Made by a program: the position numbers and the translations under genes. 64,000 bases of DNA from Pseudofabraea citricarpa (taxonomy: Eukaryota; Ascomycota; Leotiomycetes; Helotiales; Dermateaceae): positions 744,001-808,000 of the forward strand of contig JAPWGK010000012.1 of assembly GCA_029641185.1 (NCBI GenBank). The letters are read 5' to 3'. Below the pieces are notes generated by a model that worked only from the letters and a program-made list of their open reading frames with translations, had not been told where the DNA came from and ran no database searches. How positions within the stretch are numbered: the stretch's first letter is position 1; each line of letters opens with the position of its first letter. Positions 27,101 through 40,445 of the stretch are shown here, piece after piece.

Positions 27101-27349
27101 TATTAGTAAAACTTCTAAAAGATTTCTTTTCTTTTTAAGACGAATCCCTAAAATTTAAAGTTTTTTAATTTTTCTTAGTAAGCTTATTATATATTAAATT
27201 CTAGTTTTTATTTTATAAACGATCTTAAATCGCGTAATATTTTTCTTTAGAAAAAGAATTTCTAAGATTTTTCCTTAAGCTTTTTATAAGAATATACTTA
27301 AGAAATAAATATATTAAAGGTTTCTAGAAATACTTTTTATCTCTTTTAT
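24180..27349 (+). mobile_element. Family A element, copy 3, left part
   Basis: It starts with the ~190-bp terminal repeat in reverse orientation (24180-24372) and then follows copy 1 from 9043 to about 12015. It stops at 27349 where the gypsy 5' LTR begins, and the rest continues at 33693. Copy 3 is therefore the only full-length family A copy with both terminal repeats, about 4.4 kb without the insertion. Confidence 0.75.
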
Positions 27350-27694
27350 TATTATAATTCTTATATAAATTACTTAAGATATATATTATATACTTACTTC
27401 TCTTATATATTTTACTTATCTTATTTTATAACTTATTAATCTAGATTATATAACTAGAAATTTACTAAGTAAGGTAAATTATATATAACTTACCTTATAT
27501 ATTTACTTACCTAAGAATACGTATAATAAAAAATACTTAGAAAGTAAATATTAGTATAATAAAAAAGATTACTTATAGCTAGCTTCTTATATTTTCTTTC
27601 TTTTTCTTTTTTTTTCTCTTCTTATACTTAGATCTTTTATTATTAATTAGTTATATTAATCTCTTATTTACTTTATATTTTATATATTATAATA
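27350..27694 (+). repeat. Gypsy 5' LTR
   Basis: A 345-bp direct repeat of 33348-33692. The ends read TATTATAA...TATTATAATA. Undoing CpA-to-TpA gives the usual TG...CA LTR termini. Confidence 0.88.
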
Positions 27695-30600
27695 TTATCT
27701 AAGTATTATCTTTTTATTTTTATCCTAATAAAAATAATAAAAATATATATAAACTTATAAAACTTTTATATTTTATTATATAAAAACCTAAAACCCTAGA
27801 TTTATTAAAGTTATAATAATACGTAATAAACTAGAACCCCTAAAACCTAGAATATATATAATAATATATTATTATACTAAATACTTGCTAATTATAATAA
27901 GAGAATAAATAGAAATTATATCTAAAATACTAGAATATAAACCCTAGAACTAAAATCTTTAATACTTAAAAGTATAAATAAACCTTCAACTTATAATTAA
28001 AGAAAATAAGAAAGAGAAATTAGATAATAAGATATTTACTTTTATATTAATTAAGACTAAAAAGAAACTTATAGAAATAATTATAAGAATAATTAGATAA
28101 CCTAGAAAAATTAAACGTATTATTTTTAGATATATATATTCTCGACTTTTAATACTTATAATAAAAAAGAATAAAAACGTAAAAAAGCTTTAGAAAGTTA
28201 AAAGCGTAAAAGAAATTATCTTAATAAAATAAAAAGAATACGAGTATTCCTTTAGATTACTTAATAACTTTTATAAGAAATATAAGCGTATATAATAAAA
28301 ATAAGATTAACTCGTATAAGAAGTTTATAATATTATAAGAAACTTATATAAGAGGCTAATAAAAAGAAACTAATAGATTATAAAGTTAAAATAAGAGAAT
28401 ACTAGATTAATTAATAGAAATAACTAGTTAGATAAGATAATAAATACGAATACTTATAATATTTAATATATCTAGAAAATACTTAAGAATAAGAAATAAA
28501 CTATTAGGCTAATAAGAAATTAGAATATAATCTTAAACGTTTATAAGAATATATAAGAAGATAAAAACTAATTATATAAGAGTAATAAGTTACTAAATTT
28601 ATTTATTTTCTTTTTAGGAATATATAAGAAATTTAAGGACTAAAAGTATACGATTAAGAATAAACTTAAGATTAACTAAGATTATTTTATAAGCGAAACT
28701 AATTATATTAGTTATATAAGTAATAAAATATCTAGAGATATAATTAATTATATCTAAACTAAATTATACTAATTTTCTTTAAATAAATTTAATATTATAA
28801 ATAAAGTCTTATATAAACTTAAACTCGTTTATAGTAACCTAGATAAGAGAGAAATAACTCTCTTAAAAGTTAAGAAACTTTACTAGAATAATAATCTTTT
28901 TCTTATTTTTTTTATTAAATTTAATAAACTTATAAGAAAACTTAAATAAAATAAATAATCTCGACTAAATAAACTTAATATAAAAGTAAATAAAAAACTT
29001 TAAGATTTTAGAATTATACTCTTAGATAAACTTAATTATAAGAATATAATTATAAGATATAAGAAAGTAAATTAAAAGATTTGAGAAAATAAAAAAATTT
29101 AAAAGAAATTAACTCGATTTATAATAAATATTTCTAAAAAATCTTTTACCCTAAATAAGCTTATTAATAAAAAAAAGATAAACGATTATACTCTTAAGTT
29201 AAATACTTCTAAGTTAATTAGATTAAAACTTTCTAAAAAAAAAAAAAAAAATTATTAAAAAAAGAAGCTTACTTTAAATATTAAGAACCTAAATATAAAA
29301 CTAAGGATTATTTATATAAAAAGATTAAGATTATAATAATAAAATCTTTAAAAAAGATTACTAAGTTAAAAAATAAGAAGTCTTAAGAGAAGTCGTATCT
29401 TAAGATATAAAAGAAAAGATTCCTCTAAAAATTAATATTACTAGATTATCTCTAAGATTAAAAAATAATATCTCTTTTATATTATAATATAAGATAGAAA
29501 AAATAAAAATACTCTCTTTTATATTAATTAATATTAGATATCTTAGTAGAAATTTTATAAACGAATTCTTTATATAATAAATATCTTAAATTAAATAAAT
29601 CGGACTAATAAAATTATAATATCTAAAACCCTTTATTAGATTTAATAATAAAAAAATATCTTTTATTAAATACGAAATCCTAGTTAGCTTTAAAATTAAT
29701 TAAAAATAAGAACCGCTAAGCTTTTTCTAGATTATAAAACTCGGAGAATATAATATTATACTTAGAAAAATATAAATATTTTTATAAAATATATTATTAG
29801 ATATAATAAAAAATAAAATTATATTTAATATAAAAGATTCTAAGAAACTACTAAAAATTTAAACGCTAAGCTTTACTTCTTCTTATATAAATAAAAAAGA
29901 AGATTTATATATCTATAAAAAAGCTATTAAGATTACTAAGATCTTAAAAAAAAGTAAAATAAAAGAACTCCCTAATATATTTTTAATTTTTCTAGAAATC
30001 TCTAAAAACTTAAAATAATTAATTAAGGAAAAAACCTCTAAAAACTCTAAAAAAAGAAAAAATAAGTATAAAAAAAAATTAAAACCTAGATATATAAAAG
30101 AAAAAATTATATAAAAAATTAAAGAAATAAAATAAAAAGCGAAATAAAAAAAAATAAACCTACTAAAATAAAAACCTTTATATATTAATACTCTTAGATT
30201 TAAAAGAAAAATAAGATAAAAAAAAGTAATAATATTTATTATTTTTCTAAAAAATATTATTAAATAATAATAAAAAAACGCTAAAAAAGAAATTAATATT
30301 AAGAAATATCTCCTAAAAGAATTATAAGACTTAATCGAGATATTCTTAAAAAAGGCTATAAACTAATTATTATTATATAAAAGCTACGATTATTATATTA
30401 AACTTATAAGAGAAATAAATCTTAGATATACTTTTTTATATAAGATATCCTAAGAAAAACTCGAATTTATTAGAGCTTATATTAAAGAATAATTATTAAA
30501 AAGCTTTATTAATATAAGTAAGATATTTTACTTATTATTAATTCTTTTTATAAAAAAGCTAAAAGAAAGATTAAGATTTTATATAAATTATAAAAAGTTA

Positions 30601-33347
30601 AATATAATTATAAAAAAAAAAAAATATCTCTTATTCTTAATAAATAAAACTCTAGTAAAAATAAAAAAAACTAAGTTTTTATTAAAACTAAATATCTAAT
30701 ATACTTTTAATAAAATTAGATTCTAAACTAAAAAAAATAAGAAGCTTATTATTTTTCGTATTAGATAAAATTCTTATAAATATAAAATATTTCTATTTAG
30801 ATTAATTAATAAACTTTTAACGTTTTAGAATTTTATAAATAAGATATTCTAGAAATATTCTAATAATTTCGTCTTATCTTATATTAATAATATTTATATT
30901 TATACTAATAAAATTAGAAAAAAATATATAAAATATATTAGAAAAATCTTAATTAAATTATAAGAGATAAGATTTTAAGTAGATATTAAGAAATATACCT
31001 TTTACTAAGACGAGATTAAATTCTTAGAACTAATTATTAATATAAAAGGAATTAGAATAAATTCTAATAAAATTAAGAATATATAAAAATAAGAAATACC
31101 TAAGAACTTAAAAGATATATAAAATTTTATTAGATTTATAAACTTTTATAAAAGATTTATTAAGAATTATTCTAGGATATTTTCCTTAATTAATAACCTA
31201 AGTAAAAAAGAAAAGAAAACGAAAGGCTTTAATTAAAATAATAAATATTAGAATACTTTTAAAAAGCTAAAAAAAGTAATTACCTTAGTATTAATATTCG
31301 CGTATTTTAATAAGAATAAATAATATATTATAAAATATAATTTATTTAATTATATTAATATAAGAATATTATCTTAATATAAAGAGAATAAACTTTTATA
31401 TCTTATAATATTTTTTTCTAGAAGATTTTTACTAGCTAAATATAATTATAAAATTTATAATAAGAAACTCTTAGTAATAATTAAATATTTTAAGAAATAA
31501 AAACCTAAACTTTAAGGAATAAACTTATTAGTATAAATACTCTTAGATTATAAGGCTTTAGAATATTTTATAATTACTAAGAAGCTAATAAGAAGATAAG
31601 TTAGATAAATAAAATTCTTATTAGAATTTAACTTTTAAATCGTTTATAAATTAGGAAAATAAAATAAGAAAATAAATATTTTAACTAAAAGATCTTAAGA
31701 TAAATTATAAGATAAGTTAAACGATCGATAATAAAAGTAAATATAAATTATTTTTCCTAAAAGTAGAATTAATAAAAAAAAAGCTTTAGAAATATTTAAC
31801 TTATATATCTAAGTTATAAGAGTAAAATAAATAATTCCTAAATATATCTAAGAAAAATAAAAAAGTAATTAATTTTACTAAGAAACTCTTAAGACTTTAA
31901 GAGATAATAAACTAGTAAAAGATATTCCTAAGTTATATTATAAGAATTAAAATAATATCTTATTTTATAAGAACTAAGTTTAGGTTTTAGAAGCTTATAA
32001 AATAAAATTAATTTAAAAAATATATAAAAAACTTATAATTAGATATCTAGATAAAAGAGAAATATTAATCTTTTTATAAGATAATTACGTTTAAAAGAAT
32101 ATAAATAAAAATCTTAATTAATATATTAGAAATTATTATATTTATAAGAAATTAAAACTAAATAATATTATTTATTAAGAATATTTAGAGTTATTATTAA
32201 TACTAAATAAACCTTAGAATTATATATTTATAAACTTTATAACTAGATTTCTAAAGAGTAATAAATTTAATATTATTTTAGTTATAATTTATAGATTATT
32301 AAAAAAAAGATATTATATTTTTTATAAATACGAAAATAAAAGGATAAATATAAAAGAAATTATTAAGTTATTTCTAAAAAATATATAAAAATATTATAAA
32401 TTACTTATAACTTATATTTTTAATAAAAGTTTTTAATTTATAAATAAGATATAAAGAAAGTTTTATAAGATATTAGGAATTAACGTTTAATTATTTATTA
32501 TAATATACCTAGAGATAAACGACTAAATAAAAAGAATAAACGCGAAAATAAAATATTATCTAAAAGCTTATACTAATTACTTATAAGATAACTAAAATTA
32601 AACTTTACTAATAATAAAATTTATAGGAAATAAATATTAATTTATAAATATAAAAGTTATATTATTCTTTGTAAATAAAGAATATAAACTAAGAATAAAT
32701 TTCGACTAAGAAAATATAAAGATTAATTAATTGTAACTAATAAAAAGTAAACTAAATAAAAGATAAATAATAAAATTCGTAAAAAAAATAAAAGATACTT
32801 AGAAATTTATATACGAAGAAATAACTTAGTCCTAAAATAAGATAAAAAAATACGTAAATAAGAAATAATTACTAATATTAAACTATAAACTAGGAGATAA
32901 AGTTTATATCTTAATAAAAAATATTTAAATATAAAGACTTTTAAGAAAATTAAAATATAAGAATAAAAGATTTTATAAGATTAAGAAGAAAATTAAATTA
33001 AGCTCTTATAAAATAAAATTATTATTAGGACTTAAAATTTATCTTATATTTTACTCTAATTTATTATATAAAAACCTAGACGATTTATTACTAGAATAAA
33101 AAGAAACTAAATCTCTATTAATTAATATAAAAGGAAATAATAAATAAAAAGTAAAAGATATTAAAGATATAAAGATAATTAAAAGAAAAGCTTTTTATAA
33201 AATTAAATAAATATAATAACCGCTAGATCTAGAATAATATCTAGTAAAAAATTTTAAGAATATATAAGAAATTCTAAAAGATTTTTACTCTAGATATCTA
33301 GATAAATCTTAACTAATATAAAAATTAAACGCTTAAAAGAAAGATAA

Positions 33348-33692
33348 TATTATAGTTTTTATATAAGTTACTTAAGATATATATTATATATTTATTTCTC
33401 TTATATATTTTATTTATCTTATTTTATAACTTATTAACTTAGATTATATAACTAGAAATTTACTAAGTAAGATAAATTATATATAACTTATCTTATATAT
33501 TTATTTACCTAAGAATACGTATAATAAAGAATACTTAGAAAATAAATATTAGTATAATAAGAAAAACTACTTATAATTAACTTCTTATATTTTCTTTTTT
33601 TTCCTTTTTTTTTCTCTCTTTATACTTAGATCTTTTATTATTAATTAATTATATCGATCTCTTATTTATTTTATATTTTATATATTATAATA
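33348..33692 (+). repeat. Gypsy 3' LTR
   Basis: The same length as the 5' LTR (345 bp), with scattered transition differences. It is preceded by a purine-rich AAAAGAAAGATAA tract fitting a polypurine primer site. Confidence 0.88.
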
Positions 33693-34962
33693 TTTATCTT
33701 AGTAGGAATATAATTACTTTTACTTTTATTAAGTTAAGCTAATATATTAGTTTCTAGTATTATTTAATCTTCCCCTAAGAATAATAAAAATTATTATCCT
33801 CTTAGTTATAAATTAAACTAAATTTTTATATACTAAAACGAAGAATTAATTTTTATATTACTTAAGTATTTTACCTAAGAGTCTAAGCTTATTTACTCTA
33901 ATATATTTTATTAATTAAAGTCTTTCTTATTTTAAAGTTATCTTTATAAATATTATTATAAGAAACTTCTTAGTTATAAGCAAGTTTTATACTTCTAGTA
34001 TATTATATACCTAAGCTTATTAGAATATTTTAAGTTATTTCTAATATTATTATATAAGATTTATATTATCTTTTTTTACTTATTCGAGTATAATATTATA
34101 CTCTTAGTAGATAATAATTAGCGTATTATTATTAATAAATACGAGTTATAATTTTAGTAATCGAATAATTATTTATAAGCTTAGGTTTTTTTTTTCTCTA
34201 ATTATTATATTAATTAAAGTTAAGATTAAGAGAGAAACTATTTATTTAACTTATTACTTAAGAGTATAATATTCGATTATATTATATAACTAGCTCGCTT
34301 ATTTTATAATATAAATCCTTAGCTAAGTATTAAGCTTATATTATATATTATTATATATAATTATAATATCTTATAATAAGCTAGGTTTTAGTCTAGAAAG
34401 CTTATTAATTATTACTTAATCTAAGTATAATTATTAATTAAGTATTATTCTTTTATTAATAAACTTATTAATAATCGGTACTTATATAAGAAAATTAGTA
34501 TTTACGCTTTTTATATTTATAATATCTAGATTTATAAGCTCTTAGATTCGTCTTATACGAGCTTAATAATAGAATTAAAGGAATTAGTTAGGTTATAAGT
34601 TACGATCTTTTAAAGAGATCTCCTTAGCTTTCTATTAGTTTATTTTAGAGGTTATAATAATAATAATAGATTTTAAACTTAAGAATAATTATTTTCTAGC
34701 TTTCTTACGATTTAGATGTGATTTTAGGAAGCTTTAATTATAAGCCGGGCTTATAATTATTATATAATAAAAGTAGAGTTAATTTAAATAATTAAGAAAG
34801 CGTAAAAAGTATAATTTATATTATCTAATTAGGAAAAGCGAGAGACTATAGGAAAAAGCGTATTTATATAAGAATAATACTTGTTACTAAGTAGATTATC
34901 TTAGTTATCCTAATCCCTTATATAATAAATTACCTAATCCTAGATTCTATAATAAAAGTATA
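33693..34962 (+). mobile_element. Family A element, copy 3, right part
   Basis: This part continues copy 3 from the position equivalent to 12015 in copy 1 and ends with the ~190-bp terminal repeat (34762-34962). The join to the left part is seamless apart from the duplicated TTTAT. This confirms that the gypsy element inserted after family A was already in place. Confidence 0.75.
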
Positions 34963-35103
34963 ATTTATATTATCTAATTAAAAGAAGTAAGAAATTATAA
35001 GAAAAAGTATATTTATATAAGTTTAATACTTATTACTAAGTAAATTATATTAGTTATCTTAATCTATTATATAATAAATTAGCTAATTATAGATTTTATA
35101 ATA
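34963..35103 (+). repeat. Extra partial family A terminal repeat
   Basis: About 140 bp repeat the outer part of the terminal repeat again, directly after the end of copy 3, and are more diverged. It is likely the remnant of an older copy that copy 3 landed in or beside. It is the last RIP-mutated repeat before the compositional boundary. Confidence 0.6.
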
Positions 35104-36117
35104 TAATACTATAATATTCTACTTATAACTACTCTTAATAAACGCCTTATATTAATATAAGATAACTTCTTTTCAGTTATACCTCCTTCTAAGAAGCATA
35201 GCCTCGCAAAGCCCTCCGAGGGCCAGCTTATTTCGAAGTCTTACGTTACGAGCGACGGGTAAGGCACGATCCCTTGAGTGAGTACGTAAGCGTAGGTGAT
35301 AGGCTGGTAGTATTAGCGCTACAACGTGCGAGTGTCAGTCTACAGGATACCAATCTTTTAGGTTCACCTATTTTCCATATAGACGCCTCGTACCGACACG
35401 GGAATAAATTCTTTTCAGTCGTTCCTCCTTCTAAGAAGCATTTGTCACGTTCTTACTGCCGGCCGATCTGTGCCTGTTACACGTGCATTTACCCGCGGTG
35501 CCTTGCTTCGGATAACGTCCCACTACTTGGCACTTGGCACCTTTACTCAAGCAATCCTTCTCTCACCTTAACATGTTGCTTGGTCGGCTAAGCAATGATG
35601 CCAGTAGAAGAGATATCCACCTTATATGCCAAGGTAGACTTATCGAAACTCTATCCGGCGGCCTTCCTATTCCTCATATCTTGGATTCGGCTACTCATCG
35701 CTAGTGTCTTTTGTACCTCTTGTGTACTTCCTATTTCTCTGTCTTATTTGCTTGGTGCCCATGGTTCATGGTGACATCCGATAAGTCAATCAGACTACGT
35801 CTTTGCTATTTCGTATTGTTTGATTTCATGCTGGAATCACATCTTTGCTTGGCTAGCAGAATATCAGCCATGACCTTCCTGATCTGTGGCAAGTGCTCCG
35901 ACATGACAATATGCAGGGCATCATCCTGCACTACGGGTACCGCCATCGACCGCATGGCAAGGAGAAACACGATGACGGATAAGTCCTCCAAACAAATGGT
36001 CTTAAGTCAGCGAGAGAAATAAATATAAAGACTCGACTTAGTACCAGTAGAAGAGCCACCAACCACCCTTATCCTCTCTTCTCTGTTGCTATCTTAGCCT
36101 CGTCCAAGCTGCCCACG
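35104..36117. other. Boundary zone upstream of the protease gene
   Basis: Composition switches from about four-fifths AT to normal within roughly 60 bases around 35165. A 33-nt direct repeat (35167-35199 and 35409-35441, about 30 matches) spans the edge. Open frames of 61-105 codons occur on both strands, but none shows a domain, a codon pattern or splice structure that I can support. Proximal protease promoter elements presumably lie in 35.9-36.1 kb; no clear TATA box was seen. Confidence 0.6.
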
Positions 36118-37981
<1,864 letters not shown>

Positions 37982-39622
37982 GCCACTTGGTTCGAAATAT
38001 CGAATGGGTGCCTCATAACTGGTTCGACTCGTAAACATAGAGCCTCGAGATCATTTGGAGGTACTCATGCTCTCGATTGTTTGTTGGACCTGTAGCGGTG
38101 TATATATCGCCGTTGTATACTAAATTAACGGCGCCGCTATATCAATCACTAATTTAATAACTCACGATATCGTTATACTACCTCTTGAAAACCCACCTTG
38201 TAACTCTCCTGGGCATGAACATTCAATGAGTGTACCGATTGTAATGAAGAATATTCCTGATATTATAATGGTGCTAGGGTTTATTATTACCTTGATAGTT
38301 GTTAGTAGCAGTAATAGTGACAGTAAAAATAACAGTGGCCCGCCTTAGAGTTAATAGTGTTGAAATAGAGACGAGGGGCCTGTCGCACGTGACTGTGTTC
38401 CGGTTTTAGTTTAGCATCTGGAGTTGTAAAGTAATCATACAAAAGTCCTATTCGCATGATCAGATAATCAACTATAGATATGATATTCGCATCTCTGTTT
38501 GTTGTGATTGGCATGGGGTTTAAATTCCTTGATATACTATCTACATTGGCATCTGTCGTTCTAGTAGTCATTTGCCTAGGAATGACTAGGTGTATAATAC
38601 TGATAGATAACAATATTCATGCCTGCCTCTTGGTATGCTAGCTTTTTGCGCAATCTGGCTGGATGATTAGCACGCACTATCAGCCGTAGCCGTCAGATAA
38701 CACATTGGACAAGAGTTGGTGTGGGTTGAATGCCCGTACGAGCTGAGGTACCCAGGCCAGACTTGCTTAATCAAGTGAACAATTTAATAATATGTATAAT
38801 AAAAAGAAGTCTATCCTTCTAGATTGACTAAACATACTTCGTGGCTATTCATGGTTCTTTAATAGCACCACTTCGGTCGAGATGTGGTATATAATTCAAG
38901 CAGGCTGAGTCGGTGTAACGCTATTGAATTCTGGAGAATATTGAGCATGCTTGACAGATCATAATAATGTATGATATCAGGAGCATGGGCTATTCGGTTC
39001 TGGCTTGTCCTTGCGCCCCCTCGAGGTCTCAGAACCTCGGGGCTGGAACCTCGAATTACGCGAGATACTTGTTGACATGGTAATCGTTGGGTGGTGCTTC
39101 CGGCACCGAGACTAGCACCCTAAAAGATCTTCATGATATCAGGACGGCACAGTGCTCAGTGGCTGGTGTCGTGTTGATCATCTGAACCTACATTGGTTTT
39201 GGACGGCTCCTCTTGGCAGCGGCTCGCCAAACTGCGTTCTGCCAATCAGGTCTGTCATTAAAGAAGTAAAAGAGGCATCTAGGGGCGCGTAGAACGCAGG
39301 GAGAGACAAAATCCAAGTACCCAAGCACTTTGACATACTTGGAATACCAAAGCGTGTTCATCACCGGCTATTAGGATCAGGTACTCTAGGTTGTCTAGAT
39401 GCAGAGACCACGCTTGTAGGTTCAGCCACAAGACACCAAAGAGCCTCAGATGTGGTTATTTGCTGTTGACACTGTCTTTTGATTGTTTATGGCTGAATCA
39501 ATCAGGTTATATAAAGTCCAAAACAGTCTTCTCACAATAACTTCCCCTCATACAACTCCTCCACTTTATTACACTATTAGAAACAAAACGTCCCAAAACA
39601 GTTATATTATTATCCTGAAACT
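37982..39622. other. Intergenic, no gene seen
   Basis: About 1.6 kb of ordinary composition. A 103-codon minus-strand frame at 38302-38613 has low-complexity Ile/Thr/Tyr content and no splice or domain support. Near 39012-39055 the word CCTCG/CGAGG recurs in both orientations (including palindromic CCTCGAGG), enough for small hairpins, but it does not fold as a tRNA. Confidence 0.6.
39507..39516 (+). promoter_or_regulatory. TATA box of the small secreted protein gene
   Basis: TTATATAAAG stands about 110 bases before the proposed ATG at 39623. It is followed by a C/T- and A-rich leader typical of fungal 5' untranslated regions. Confidence 0.5.
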
Positions 39623-40183
39623 ATGCTTTTTGTTCGTTGCTCTGAATACTTTGCAAGAAAATCCGGCTAATTGAATATAGGAATCTATCCTTGCTCTGGC
39701 CTCGATGGTTCCCCTTGTATCGGGATCTGCTATCCCGCATGAGGTATTTGGAAGAGCCAAGGCAACAGGTACGTCACCAGGTTTGTGGATTTCAACCATA
39801 ACTAATCAGCTATTACAAAAGGAGGCCCAGCAATTGCCAAAGTCACAGTTTACTCTTCCTACTCCTGCTCCGGCAATACAGCTGCCCCACCAACTGACGG
39901 ATCAGCGGGAACAAGTACCACTGTAACAGTGACAGAAGAAGTTTGCCAGCCGATCCTAATTCCGTACGGCGGTGCTGTCACTGCGACTCTTACACAGACA
40001 CCCAAATCTGGATCCGCCGGCTGTTATGTTCAGATCTTCTATGGGGGTGATTGTGAGCCAACAACCTTGAACAACCAATATCATGGTTTTGCTTTCAATG
40101 GAGTTACTCTTGGGAAGCAAATGTTTTGTGCAAATCCCCCGACGGCAAACAACTATGGTGCCCTAGAGGTAGTCTGTGTTTGA
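39623..40183 (+). CDS. Small secreted six-cysteine protein
   Basis: Three exons: 39623-39631, 39681-39768 and 39822-40183, giving 152 residues. The first exon has only three codons (Met-Leu-Phe). It is joined by a 49-nt intron (donor GTTCGT, branch GCTAAT, acceptor TATAG) to ESILALASMVPLVSGSA. The join creates a convincing signal peptide that neither exon has alone. Starting at the Met at 39705 would lose it. The mature part has six Cys (in SCS, VCQ, GCY, DCE, FCA, VCV) and a Thr/Ser-rich stretch before the second Cys. I recognise no family. Size, secretion and cysteines fit fungal cell-wall-associated or effector-like proteins; the position beside the AT-rich block is consistent with that, but the function is unknown. 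Confidence 0.72.
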
Positions 40184-40445
40184 TATTCATGTAGAGTCAA
40201 CATTTCTAAACCACCATCTTCAATACCATCATAATTATCCACAATACCACGTGTTCTGTGAGGCAACATGCTTAGGTGGAACAGAGCATCACGCATATGC
40301 TGGTAGCAGTACTAGTATAAATAGTTACTTGGTTTGTTTTGAATGACCAACCTACAAATAGCATATTGATATACATCAAATGTCCTAAGAACTTTGATCA
40401 AATCAAAATCACAAGTACACTATGTTCTAAAAGTAAGCCTCGATT

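Larger units (their letters stand above)
27350..33692 (+). mobile_element. Ty3/gypsy LTR retrotransposon (chromovirus-like), RIP-inactivated
   Basis: A complete 6,343-bp element with 345-bp direct LTRs and 5-bp TTTAT target duplications at 27345-27349 and 33693-33697. Plus-strand reading shows decayed pol domains in gypsy order. Reverse transcriptase comes first, with a YIDDIYIYT-like block near 30878-30908 in which Asp is mutated to Asn. RNase H follows near 31.3-31.6 kb, and an integrase core with a DFITGLPKS-like block near 32.2-32.3 kb. Near 33180-33320 is a chromodomain-like end (FYKIKW, then LEWYP-like). Placing integrase after RNase H defines Ty3/gypsy. Stop codons throughout make it dead. 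Confidence 0.87.
1..35165. repeat. AT-rich, RIP-mutated transposon block
   Basis: The block is dominated by A and T, and CpA and TpG are almost missing: long stretches such as the first 600 bases contain none. C is still found before G, C and T. That pattern is the product of RIP, which turns CpA into TpA on either strand of duplicated DNA in many Pezizomycotina. No open frame over 60 codons occurs until 35.27 kb. Known domains can be read only by allowing for mutated codons, for example TGG read as TAG. It is probably heterochromatin made of nested dead transposons. No telomere repeat array is present, so it cannot be called a chromosome end. Confidence 0.93.

Noticed and set aside
1..35165. 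Telomere or CRISPR-like arrays in the AT-rich block
   Set aside because: No TTAGGG runs and no regular repeat-spacer pattern; the repeats are long transposon copies.
35274..35591. 105-codon open frame just inside the normal-composition zone
   Set aside because: It spans the 33-nt direct repeat and has no domain, no splice context and no clear promoter; it is likely chance.
35711..36022. Overlapping plus (103 aa) and minus (61 aa) frames upstream of the protease
   Set aside because: The two frames are mutually antisense. The minus frame ends in a helix-like stretch but is too short to assign.
38302..38613. 103-codon minus-strand frame
   Set aside because: Low-complexity composition and no conserved motif; it lies in intergenic DNA between two well-built genes.
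39012..39060. CCTCGAGG-rich stretch as a tRNA or other RNA gene
   Set aside because: No acceptor stem, anticodon arm or GGTTCRA box could be arranged. No tRNA or rRNA was seen anywhere in the window.
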